DNA of 64,000 bases from Cymodocea nodosa (Eukaryota > Streptophyta > Magnoliopsida > Alismatales > Cymodoceaceae). Within the stretch, counting starts at the first letter, position 1; the number at the start of each line of letters is the position of its first letter. The notes beneath the pieces are model-generated. The model ran no database searches. It saw only the letters and a program-made list of their open reading frames with translations, and had not been told where the DNA came from. The position numbers and the translations under genes are program-made. This document shows positions 1 to 9,844 of the stretch, one piece after another. Where the stretch lies: assembly GCA_036874045.1 (NCBI GenBank), contig CM072337.1, forward strand, positions 24,278,001 through 24,342,000. Direction: 5' to 3'.

Positions 1-1614
1 AAGGGTTATAAAATCAACAAGGATTACCTTATAAAACTATGGATGGCACAGGGTTTCCTTGGCCAAGACAGAAGAGACAAGCGAATGGAGGACACTGGCA
101 TGGATTATATTGAGGAGTTGTTGTCAAGATCCTTATTTCAACAAGTAAAGAGTCACTCAAACTCAACAGAAATAGACATGGAGCATGTTGTAATGCACGA
201 CCTTATACATGGCCTAGCACGGCAAGTCTCAAGGGAAGAATGCCAGAGCCTTTTAATTGAAGATAATAAATCATTTGGACAATTGTCCCACAATACTCGA
301 CATGTATCTTTTTTGGATATTAGTAACTCTGAAGACGTGAACTTTCCATCGTTTCGCCAAGTCACAAGGTTGCGTACACTTCTGGTTCTACGAAAACCCC
401 GTTGGAATAAACCTACCAGCATCAATATCACACGGTGCCAATGTTTACGGGCCTTGGATTTGGCGTCAAAGTTCAAAAAGGATTTATTGTTGCATTCCAT
501 TGGCAACTTCAAACTTCTTTGCTACCTTGATCTAAGTGCATCTGGGATAAAGAAATTGTCTGAATCAATATGTAAACTTTACAACCTACAGACACTAGAC
601 TTGAGTCGAAATTCCATCAAAAAATTGCCTGATTCAATCGGAAACTTGGAACATCTCCGCCACCTTTATTTGCAATACAATAGAAAGCTCAGCATGCTAC
701 CAGCTACAATTGGTAGGCTTCATAATTTGCAGACACTTGATTACACTCATACAAGAATCAAAAAGTTCATGCCAAAGGGGATAGGAAGATTAATCAAGCT
801 CCGAAATTTGGAAGAATTTCATGTGCATCAAAATAGCAATAAACATGCAGGGATATCAGAATTGAAGGACATGGTAGAACTTAGTGGCAGTCTTCTCATT
901 GGTGAGCTACGAAATATCTCAAGTGCCAAGGAAGCTAGGGTTGCCAATCTGAAGAGCAAGAAACGTCTCACAAAACTTATACTTGAGTGGAGTACAGACT
1001 TTAATTGGAGAAGTGAACGAAAAGAGGAACTTGACGAGGAAGTACTCGAGGCCCTACAACCTCACAAAACCATAGAAAACTTGCAATTAGATTCTTATCC
1101 AGGAGTTAACTTTCCAAGTTGGATTGGGCATCCCTCATATACGAAGTTGGTTAGCATGCGTCTCTCTTCTTGCTCCAAGTGCAAGGTCCTATCATGTTTT
1201 GATCAGCTTCCTTTCCTCAAGTTCCTTAGTATTGAAGATATGCCATCACTAAAGGAAGTTGTTCACGAGTTCCGTGGATGCAAGGAAAATTCAATTTCAG
1301 ATTCTGAATCCTTAACATATAGGCTTGTAACATATCGCTGCCCAGAACTTGCTTCACTTCGGATTTCTGCTCTTACAAACCTGCTTGTTCATACTTGCGA
1401 AAATCTCGAGTCCATTGAATTCTTTGGCAACTTTCCTATGTCAGTAAACTTGGGGTTTTACAACATCCCCACACTCCGTTTTTCTGAGAGCATGCACTTG
1501 CCAACTACAACCAATGCATTGGTCATTGAAGATTGCCCAGAACTTAAACAATGGTGTGAAGCCCACAAAGATAGCATATTAAAAAGACACGTTGTTTCTT
1601 TGTCATTAGGATGA
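1..1614 (+). CDS. CNL-type NLR disease-resistance protein, 3' part (5' end outside window)
   Basis: The frame is open from base 1, so the gene starts left of the window; 537 residues plus stop are visible. The first residues are the end of the NB-ARC domain: LIKLWMAQGF is the RNBS-D block with the Trp typical of the CC (non-TIR) class, and MHDLI at bases 193-207 is the MHD motif that holds ADP and keeps the switch off. Then come leucine-rich repeats, clearest around residues 165-260 (units such as LYNLQTLDLS and LPDSIGNLEHLRHL), and an R13L1-like stretch (ISELKDMVELSGSLLIGELRNISS). The P-loop and coiled coil are not in view. The family senses pathogen effectors in the cytosol. The C-terminus after EDCPELKQW is rather short but ends cleanly. 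Whether the whole gene is intact cannot be told from here. Confidence 0.93.
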   Translation, partial: KGYKINKDYLIKLWMAQGFLGQDRRDKRMEDTGMDYIEELLSRSLFQQVKSHSNSTEIDMEHVVMHDLIHGLARQVSREECQSLLIEDNKSFGQLSHNTRHVSFLDISNSEDVNFPSFRQVTRLRTLLVLRKPRWNKPTSINITRCQCLRALDLASKFKKDLLLHSIGNFKLLCYLDLSASGIKKLSESICKLYNLQTLDLSRNSIKKLPDSIGNLEHLRHLYLQYNRKLSMLPATIGRLHNLQTLDYTHTRIKKFMPKGIGRLIKLRNLEEFHVHQNSNKHAGISELKDMVELSGSLLIGELRNISSAKEARVANLKSKKRLTKLILEWSTDFNWRSERKEELDEEVLEALQPHKTIENLQLDSYPGVNFPSWIGHPSYTKLVSMRLSSCSKCKVLSCFDQLPFLKFLSIEDMPSLKEVVHEFRGCKENSISDSESLTYRLVTYRCPELASLRISALTNLLVHTCENLESIEFFGNFPMSVNLGFYNIPTLRFSESMHLPTTTNALVIEDCPELKQWCEAHKDSILKRHVVSLSLG

Positions 1615-3274
1615 ATACACATCCGAGATGGAGAACAGCGGATTCAAGTTGTCATCAATAATTATCTTCTAATTTTCACATTTAAAGAACTTGAAGGTAT
1701 GCAAAGCTTTTAATGATTCTTAATTTTGAAAATAAGTTATGCTTAACACATCAAATCAAAGTAATACCCTTGGTCCTTTTTTTAAATTTTGTGTATTATA
1801 TGTTATTCTATTGACGTTCTAGATTTTTATCTAAAATAAATTTGTGTTAGGCACAAATTTAATGCTACAAAATACTTGATTGCTCCTTTAATATTGACAT
1901 ACAGATAGCCGGTCTAGTGTATATGCTACTACTATCATCACACAATTGACAAGCCAATTGTCAGCATTCAAGGCATGTGTATTGAATCATTTTTAATTGG
2001 TAATCCACACACCAATGATGATATAATGACACGGTAAATGTTTATGATTACCATTTTCGTTGTTTATATTGTTTGTTTGTTGCTTGACATTTTGATTTAG
2101 TTCCGATCCCCTTAACTTTGTTTTTAAAAAGGATGTGTTATTCAACCAATGCAGCATTACGATGATGTATTTATTTCTATCATTTGAATTTTGTATGGAA
2201 ATCAAATGGACATATGGTACGGGAATGATACGATCAAGGAGGAGGAGCCACTAGAACAGTTCTTCGAATGGATCCTCGAAAAAGTTCTTCAAGAAGATCT
2301 TCAGAATTCGTGCACACCTTTTTAAGTTCTTGAGTAACATTCGAAAACATGCTGTATCTTTAAAAGAGGTTATGGTAAACACATGATCGATCATGTTGAT
2401 GAATATGCCAACAATATAGGAAGATTGTCGACATAGAGCTTTGTATAAGGACAATCATACAAGTATTTTAGAAACACATCATTTTTGTGTTCTCAACAAC
2501 AAACTGTTTTGGCGTTGACAAACTGGAGGAGGTTACGATATTGCTAAGATGATGGCAAGGGTCATGGTTCTTCGCGAAGGAAGTAAAGTAGTACATCTAA
2601 ATCCAAAATATTCGTGGGCACTAATATTTTCTATTTTTTAATGTAAATAACTTATAATTTAGAAGAAGTACGTGTTAAAAAAATTCTTACTTGGATAAAA
2701 GTAGAGGCAAGACTATACTTTATATACGATAAGTTTTTCAATTCATTGTATTCATCGCATGAATAATTTAAATTAATTTAAAAATTATCATGATCCGCAG
2801 ATGTAGGGGTTTTAAAAAATTGTTTCGTACCTTCGTTTCATGTTCCCTCTTCAACCGTCACGGATGACGTCTTCCCATGCAACGCTCCTTTCCGAAACGA
2901 GATCACCATTTCTCGTTTGCGAGACTGATGGACCCTTTCCATGTTACAATACAAGACAACGTTGCAATGAAGTTATGCAGAGGCCACACACCACAGTCTA
3001 TTATATTCTATGGGTTCGTCCACATGCAGGGTGAGCAGCCAGTGGAGAGGACAGGCGTTTACTTGGTCATTAGGTTTTGGGAGATTCTTGACAAACCTTG
3101 AGTCCTTGACCAATTTTATCGTGTCTCCGAAGAGACTGACAATCCTTGGGCAATCTTCATGTTTTTGCTTATTGATGGCTAGAATTTTTTGAACATAACT
3201 TATTCTTTAAGCTTTTAAGCAAATAGTTAAATATGTTAATAAATAATAAATCAGTTAAGTAACTCTCAATAGAA
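1615..3274. other. Spacer: 3' flank of the NLR gene, no gene seen
   Basis: AT-rich sequence with only short, unconserved reading frames on both strands. The first 100-200 bases are probably the NLR 3' UTR. A slightly GC-richer patch at about 2840-3190 carries three overlapping short frames in different phases, none resembling a known protein. Confidence 0.6.
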
Positions 3275-3346
3275 GTCGTTGTAGTATAGTGGTAAGTATT
3301 CCCGCCTGTCACGCGGGTGACCCGGGTTCGATCCCCGGCAACGGCG
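3275..3346 (+). tRNA. tRNA-Asp (anticodon GTC)
   Basis: A 72-base cloverleaf can be folded by eye. The acceptor stem pairs 3275-3281 with 3339-3345 (one G-U pair) and the discriminator is G3346. The anticodon stem is CCCGC/GCGGG with loop CTGTCAC, giving anticodon GTC at 3308-3310. The T arm is 3322-3338 with loop TTCGATC (B box GGTTCGATCC). No intron is present. The upstream DNA is AT-rich and a CAA lies at 3267-3269, a usual initiation context for plant tRNA genes. It decodes GAC/GAU. It reads as a functional nuclear copy. Confidence 0.97.
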
Positions 3347-3349
3347 AGC

Positions 3350-3354
3350 TTTTT
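3350..3354 (+). terminator. RNA polymerase III terminator of tRNA-Asp
   Basis: A run of five T begins four bases after the mature tRNA end, the standard stop signal for polymerase III. Confidence 0.8.
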
Positions 3355-3879
3355 GTGAAAGAAATATTTTCTTACGTAGAATTTATTTCTAGATCTTTAT
3401 AAATAGATATAAAAGTTTTACTTAAATTAAATAAATATTTAACCTTAATTTAAAGGTCCTAAACTTTAATATTTTCTATTAAACTTCAAGTGCTAATGTT
3501 AGAATTAAAAAATCTTAACGAACACGTTTCTCATAGTAAATAAATAGAATAACATCATAGGTTAACTAATTTAAAAAAAAAAAAAAAAAATCAAATTACC
3601 AGGTGATATTTCAATAAAGCATTTTCTTTTTCGTCGTCATGTTAACTGTTAATTTATTACGGTGGTCATAATTGGAACATAAACTAATTTATATTTGGTC
3701 GAATAATTTAGCATCAAAAAGTAAGAAGAGGATTTAGAAATTGATATACACATAGAATAACCTTTTCACTCTCTTTTTTAACTCAAAATTCTCGTTCTAG
3801 TCGAAAGAGAAAAGTACATGTAAGAGAGACTGGGCTAAACTTGATGAAAGTAAGACACGTAACATTGAAAGCAAGATAC
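3355..3879. other. Spacer, AT-rich, nothing recognised
   Basis: No coding frame or RNA gene was found. There is an A-run near 3570-3590. Confidence 0.6.
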
Positions 3880-4320
3880 TAATCTTATTCTTAATCCTGA
3901 AATGATAAGTCGAAATTTAAATTCTAATGGTGACTTTACTATTCGCTCCTTTTATAATACCTTTATGGATGAGATGAGGGTCTTAATTTGGTTTGTATAA
4001 GCAAATCCGAAAAGCCGAAACATCACTTAAAGTTTAAAATCATTACTTAGTTTTGTATTTATAACAAGTTCCTTGCAAAAGCAAATCTTAATAAAGGAGG
4101 TTTTGGAATAATTCTCTTCCCATTCCATTTGTGAATTTAAAATGGAAACTGCCAGACATTTATTTTTATCGGTTGTGTTCTTTCTAATGATTTTTTTTTG
4201 GAACAATTCTCTTACTTGTTCCATTTGTGAAATTGAAGTAGAAACCACCACACGTTTATTTAGTGATTGTGTTCTTTCTAATGATTTGTGGACTCTAATC
4301 TTTAAAAATGGGTGTCTTTT
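3880..4320 (+). pseudogene. LINE ORF2 C-terminal remnant (zf-RVT zinc-binding domain)
   Basis: Short pieces in shifting frames match the region after the reverse transcriptase in plant L1-type LINEs. NGDFTIRSFYNTF (about 3930-3970) is the strand before the zf-RVT domain; LAKANLNKGGF lies at about 4073-4105; CSICEIEVETTTRLFSDC (about 4218-4272) is the Cys-rich zf-RVT core. Frames are broken by indels and a local duplication, so this is a dead fragment. Recognition is from family pattern, not a search. Confidence 0.65.
4105..4293 (+). repeat. Tandem duplication, two copies of about 95 bp inside the LINE remnant
   Basis: Copy 1 (4105-4199) and copy 2 (4200-4293) share an order of blocks: GGAAnAATTCTCTT, CCATTTGTGAA, then TGTGTTCTTTCTAATGATTT. 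The offset is 94-95 bp throughout. It duplicates the zf-RVT core. Confidence 0.8.
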
Positions 4321-4333
4321 GCTGGAGGAAAAC

Positions 4334-4336
<3 letters not shown>

Positions 4337-4364
<28 letters not shown>
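4337..4364. repeat. (CT)14 microsatellite
   Basis: Uninterrupted CT dinucleotides directly downstream of the LINE remnant. Confidence 0.95.
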
Positions 4365-4368
<4 letters not shown>

Positions 4369-6459
4369 AATCTACATTATAATCTATTTGATAATAAATC
4401 GGTTTGGCATTCTTTACTAATAGTGTTGGAAGAATGAAATTATTTTGTAGAACTTTTACTTTAATTGTGATTGTATAACCCAATTTTTTTACTTCTTTTA
4501 ATATAAAAAAAGAAAACATTGAGAGCCAAGAGAACACCATGCACCATCACAAACACCACAAAAATCTTTTCACTCGTGATTGCTTATTTATGAATTTGAT
4601 GTTTCATATTTTTGCATGGTATTAAGTAAGTGCAGTTCTAAGTTAAATCCTTGTATAATTATCTTATCAAAGATAAGCATACTTTTAGATTAGAAAAAAC
4701 CACAAGTGAACAAAGAGTTGAAATAATTTCATGTAAAAAAAGAAGGAAGAGAACTTGAAAATATACATAAAGAATAAGCCTTTCTATGGTATTTTTAGCA
4801 AATCATGAGTTCAAGGAAAATAAAAATAAATTACGATACATAAACATACTAAGATAAATAAGGTGATGTCCTTGTAAATTGTGTGAAGATTGATTATGCT
4901 GCTTTCGGACCCCACTTGATTACATATTTAGTTATTTTAACTTATTTTTATAAAAAATGAAAATCTACAAAAAAAAATTAAAAATTCGTGAATCTTTAGC
5001 ATTTATTTAATTGAAATGCAACTTTCATAACATATTAACTCAAAGCTTCCAACACAAAAACAAGAATAGCTTGCAATATTGAAAACCTGCATATATATGG
5101 ATGACTAGAAAGTTTTTCATCATTTCCTTATTCGTCAGATCCAAATTGGTAAAGATCAAATTTTAAAATACATATAAAAATTTGAACTTTGAAACAAAAC
5201 AAAAAAAAAACTTATAAAATTGACAAATAAATTGCAACGTCTCAATCGTCAACCCCGTCACAAGAAGCACATGCACGGAACAGGCACGTGCTATCTGCTC
5301 TCGTTTCATCGGACGTTTTTGTAAAAACTATTTAAAACTTAGTATTTTTTATTCCCAATCTCAATTATTTTCATGTGTGCGTCTGTGTATAATGCTGTAT
5401 CATATTAATATATGTTATATATTATATATCATGTATAGTACAACATAGAAAATTATATAAGTATACAAAAGTTATTACAATCAATTCATAAAACACACTT
5501 TGAATATTCTCATATCAACTAATATAATGACTAAACCTAAGTTAATATATGATAAATGTTTCTACTCATTATCAATTAATTTCAATATGACATTAGACTA
5601 GGTTCATATGCATTTACCTGTGAAACACTTACAAGTATAAAATAAATCATAAGGGAAAGTGTTGAGATAATACCGCATTGTTTAATACAAAGATTAAACC
5701 TGAATTAACATGTAATAAATATTTTTGCTTATTATCAATTAATTTTAAAATAAAATTTCAATATTGCACCATAGCATATTAAAAAAATACTTGAGAACTG
5801 TGCTTGAAAATCGCCTCAAAAAAATATACAACGTATCTAAAAATACGTCTTAAAAAATGTTGAAATCAAATTAATATATCATTAGTTCGCAATTTAAAAA
5901 TGCAAATTTTTAGACGGCCGAGGACTCTACGTCAATTTAAAAACCTAAATCTAATTAGGTTTAACTCGTTTAATTGCTGAATTAATAAGTTGAGTTACGC
6001 TTATCATAAAATACTTCATATGATACCCACATTTTGATGCAATCAGGCGTGATCTCTCGCCGTCCTTTTCCGGACGGCCGCGGAATATGTGGGTCATCGT
6101 CTTCCATTATCATCGTTATCATCATTTTTTTATTTATTTTAATTTTAATATTTTTTATGAGGTCGAAAGTCTTCGAATGTATTATCATACGTCATCATGA
6201 TCAAATTTGAGGTTAAAAAGGCACTGCCTAATTTTTATATTTTATGATTTTGAGAGAGACTTATACATTTTTTTTAACTGTATAACTATTTTCCTTGCTT
6301 GCCATCTTGCTGCCACTTCGTAACATCCAACTCATCCGTCGTATTTTTAAATAAATATCAGGTGTCCGAATCTTGAACATCAGATACCATTGATTTTTCA
6401 GGAACACGGCGTTTGAGATATCTTACAATTTAACCAAAGGGCGGCAATAAACGTAAATA
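4365..6459. other. AT-rich spacer with a diverged direct repeat
   Basis: No gene seen. Two related stretches at about 5535-5600 and 5697-5762, both ending in TTATCAATTAATTT, lie 162 bp apart and are preceded by similar words (AACCTAAGTTAA / AACCTGAATTAA). They look like a decayed tandem repeat or transposon end. Confidence 0.55.
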
Positions 6460-6620
6460 ATAGGATGTATGATGGCAAACGAAAGAGACCAGAACGCGAG
6501 GACATGTGGCATCATCAGAAAAAAGGCGCAGACGGCGCCGGCCCGGACGGGTGGCAGGGCGAGCACGTGTCACGAGCTCCAGCGGCCCACGTATTTACGC
6601 CCGAGGGAGTACTTCGGATA
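6460..6620. promoter_or_regulatory. Isolated GC-rich island with a G-box
   Basis: About 160 bp of GC-rich DNA stands in very AT-rich surroundings. It holds a perfect G-box, CACGTG, at 6564-6569 and further ACGT cores (CCCACGTA near 6588). G-boxes are bound by bZIP and bHLH factors. No gene start was found within 2 kb on either strand, so it may be an orphan promoter, an enhancer or a fragment carried by a transposon. Confidence 0.3.
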
Positions 6621-8640
6621 TTTGATTAAAAATATGAAGTACAATAATTGTGCCTCAACAACCGTTGCAATAGATACATTAAATTTAAATTTTCAATAAA
6701 ATAAAATTATTTAATCGGAATTTATATCCAACTACGTTTGAATTGGATTTAAACATACATGATATCTTCTGAATAATATTTGATTTGAGTTCATTTACCT
6801 GTCTAATCAGATATTCAAGATAATTTATATATTTTGTTATTATAATTTTATTTACATTTATATTTATAACTTTTAACACGCGAAAATACTTGCACTTGTA
6901 ATTCAATTCAGATGTCTTGAATCAGATATTTAGATTATGCTTTTTAGATAAACTATGTTACATAGATACAAAATAGTCATATTCGATTTTGAATTTTCGC
7001 ATAAAATTTTCCCTGAATTCGTCGTACTCATCGGATTTTCAAATTCAATGTCTGGGTGAGTTTTTTCCGACTCCAAATATTTTTCAAATTTAATAAATAT
7101 ATCAGGTATAATTTAATTTATCAAAATAATATTTAAATTATTCAGACGTTAAATAAATACGAATCCCAATATCATTAGTTAGTTTGGTTCGTTTAATTAC
7201 ACTCCTTCGTGTCTAACAGCAATACTATTGTCACGGTAAACAATAGTATCAAGTTTACGAGTTTTTCTAATAATAATAATAATTTTTAATTCCCTTCGTG
7301 TACGAATATTACCGTTACTCTAATATTTAAAAAAATAATCCACTCTTGGGCTTTTGGCCATGAGTTTCTTTTAAAATAATTTATAAATACCATAATAATA
7401 ATATTATACGTGACCACGCGATCACGATGATCTCAGCTTCATGAGTCACTTCAGTGTTTGTTGTGTCTTTTATTTTTAAATGTCACTCTTTTGGGGGTTT
7501 TTGATAGGAGTTGAAATGTACAAATCAAGCATACTGTTCTTTAGTTGATAAATTTTTTTATCAATATCTCTTAGTTCTGCAATAAGACAAATATTTTGGA
7601 AGTTCTAGAAAGTAGTATTTTTTTAAAACTCTCAAAGATTACGTGAAATTACACCAGTATCCTTAATCCTTTTTCTTTTTTTTTCTGTATCTCTCCTTTT
7701 CTCCGTTCAGCTCGTAATTTTTTAAATAATAATGTCGTTAAATTATTTTTTACAAGTAATAATCTCATCGAAGAGTTGGTACATGTTTCAAATAGATATG
7801 CATTTCTCCAATGATATTTATTCAATACATCATTTATTTATAATGTCATTTATAAATATCATTGAGCTCTGCTTAAATATTATTTATAGCGTAAATGTCG
7901 ACATTTATTTATATTATAATTATTGTTAAATAAATATCATTACATATCGTTTATTTATTTGTATAACGTGATTTCAAAAGATATGTAATTTTTTATGATA
8001 TCGATAAATAGATAAAGTTGATAAATAAATATAACTTATAGTTAAAAATAAATAAAGTTGACAGATGTGTAGTGAATGGTAAATTAAAAAATCTAATTTT
8101 TCATTTTATAAAGTTGGAGAAGCCATTAAACATAACTCTCCTTGAAATCTGAAATAAGTTCTTAATTCTCAACTCTTAAACTATGAGACCTGGAATTGAA
8201 GGACTATTAAATACATCATTTGTCTTTATTACTTTATTTTTATTTTAGTTAATTGTATAATTATACAGCTTATAGTTAATTATAACGACTTAATTAGTAA
8301 AGAATAGTGTACCCGTATATTTTCCCCGAATTTAAATATTGTCGAATACAAAAGATTATTATTACCAAAAACTATACAATTTGTCAATTTAGGTACATTA
8401 ACGATAGCAAGTAAAAGAAGTATAAACCTAATAAAGGTGAATCAGTAAAGAAAGGTTGTTACCATAATAACAGCGTAACTAGCAAATAACAGTGAGTGAT
8501 ACAAGGAAAGTAAATTTTAATCATCAGTTTTCCTTTAATTATTTTTTTCTGCTACTTTTGATTGCCATTTACGAACAGTTAACCAGCCAATTAGCTACCA
8601 CGCACCGGGTGCATGTCAGTAGTTAACGTTTAGCTTTTGA
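6621..8640. other. AT-rich spacer upstream of the kinesin gene
   Basis: Very AT-rich with scattered homopolymers. Sequences around 6700-7060 rich in GGATTT/TCGGA words resemble low-copy MITE debris. No coding frame was supported. Confidence 0.55.
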
Positions 8641-8736
8641 ACGCGATCGGGCAAAGTGAGACCAGTCTGTAAATGGAAAAATCAAACAAACACGGCATCG
8701 ACACATCTTGCATCGTTCCGACCGCCGTGGTCACTC

Positions 8737-8747
8737 CGCAACGGTCA
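8737..8747 (+). promoter_or_regulatory. MSA-like element (M-phase-specific activator) in the kinesin promoter
   Basis: CGCAACGGTCA matches the MSA consensus YCYAACGGYYA at 10 of 11 positions, including the AACGG core. MSA elements are bound by three-repeat MYB factors and drive G2/M expression of cyclin B and mitotic kinesins in plants. It lies about 180 bp upstream of a TATA-like box. Confidence 0.5.
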
Positions 8748-8923
8748 CATGCCAGCCGCAGAAAACTGTTCTTTCCTTTTTTTAACCAGCGTGAGTGGTA
8801 GATATCCAATCCGACGGCTGAGAAAAAAAAAAAGGGGGCATGGGAAGAGAACGCCGTCCGAGCTTTCTGCCTTCCCACGTTCAAAATTCCAACGTCCCCT
8901 TCGCCCATCTAACTCTCCACTGC

Positions 8924-8930
8924 TATATTA
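8924..8930 (+). promoter_or_regulatory. TATA-like box, kinesin gene
   Basis: TATATTA in a local AT patch, followed by a pyrimidine-rich tract that would form the 5' leader. The position is inferred from the order MSA, TATA, leader, 5' UTR intron, ATG. Confidence 0.4.
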
Positions 8931-9004
8931 TTTCTTTTATTTTCTTTATCCATTATCTTCTCCGTCGTCTTCCCCTCTCGCTCCGCTGCTACACCGCCGT
9001 ACTC

Positions 9005-9049
9005 CCTCCTCCTCCTCCTCCTCCTCCTCCTCCTCCTCCTCCTCCTCCT
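9005..9049. repeat. (CCT)15 microsatellite in the presumed 5' leader
   Basis: Fifteen uninterrupted CCT units within the predicted first, non-coding exon of the kinesin gene. Long CT tracts are common in plant leaders. The long Arg or Pro/Ser runs that appear in translations here are only products of the repeat. Confidence 0.9.
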
Positions 9050-9202
9050 TCTGTCCTCCCTGAGCCAGAATACCACCAAGGACAAGAAGGTTCCCACCGG
9101 TGGACAAAGAGCGGAAGCGGATTCCGGTGTTCCTCGTCTCCAGTTGGCGATTACTTTCTGCGGTGCTTGCTTGGTGTCTTCCTTCGCGATATTCCGATCT
9201 AG

Positions 9203-9784
9203 GTGAGCAATGCGGCTGTCTTCCAGTTTTTACTGTATTCCATGTGTATCTCTTTTTGTGTCCGGAGAAGTTTTCTCTTTCTTCTTCCCTTGGTTTCTTG
9301 GGGTGCTCTTTCTTTGATGACGTCGAATTGCGGATCTTCTGTTGGGGTGTGGCCTGTGTGTGTTCCCTTGGCTTGCTGGGGTGGGACGAGGGATGGATAT
9401 TGAAATGTGGGTGTTGTGACGGATAGTTCTAACACTGGGGGCTGCGATACAGCTCGGATCTGTGTATGCTTCGCATTCTCGATCTTGAACTGGGATAGAT
9501 TTTCTTTTTGCTTGATCTTTTTCTTTTCACATTCGTGGCGTCGTCTTTGGTGTGGTGGGAGGGGGGAGGGTCAGTTTAGGTTTTCGTAGAATTGGTGCTG
9601 TTATCGTTGCCCAGTCAACATCTCCGGTTGGTAATTAGGGGAAACGAATAGGTTTTGCTCTCCCAAATGTCGAAATGCATCTCTTTCTTTCTTTTGTTCC
9701 TCTTCCAAAAATTACAAATTATGTCGTTTTTTATTTTTACTAGTTTGTGAAGAGATTAGAAAGATTGGTTCTTGAACATGGCAG
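9203..9784 (+). other. Probable 5' UTR intron of the kinesin gene
   Basis: A donor GATCTAG|GTGAGC at 9202/9203 and an acceptor CATGGCAG|GGATCC at 9784/9785 bound 582 bp of T-rich intron-like DNA. Removing it deletes an ATG at 9778 that would open an 18-codon upstream frame ending at 9834. The leader is then a CT-rich exon (from about 8955) joined to 60 bases before the start codon. This is predicted from signals only. Confidence 0.55.
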
Positions 9785-9844
9785 GGATCCAGAGAATTGT
9801 CCCTTGCTTGCTTTGCATTGCTGCTTTCAGCTAGACGCTTGAGA

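Noticed and set aside
5260..5310. Possible microRNA-like hairpin around GCACATGCACGG...GGCACGTGC
   Set aside because: The arms are too short and mismatched for a plant pre-miRNA and no known mature sequence was seen.
8909..9097. Reading frames with long Arg, Pro or Ser runs around 9.0 kb
   Set aside because: They are all translations of the (CCT)15 microsatellite in the kinesin leader; the real coding start is at 9845.
9778..9834. ATG upstream of the kinesin start as the true start
   Set aside because: It is out of frame with the motor, ends after 18 codons and lies inside the predicted leader intron.
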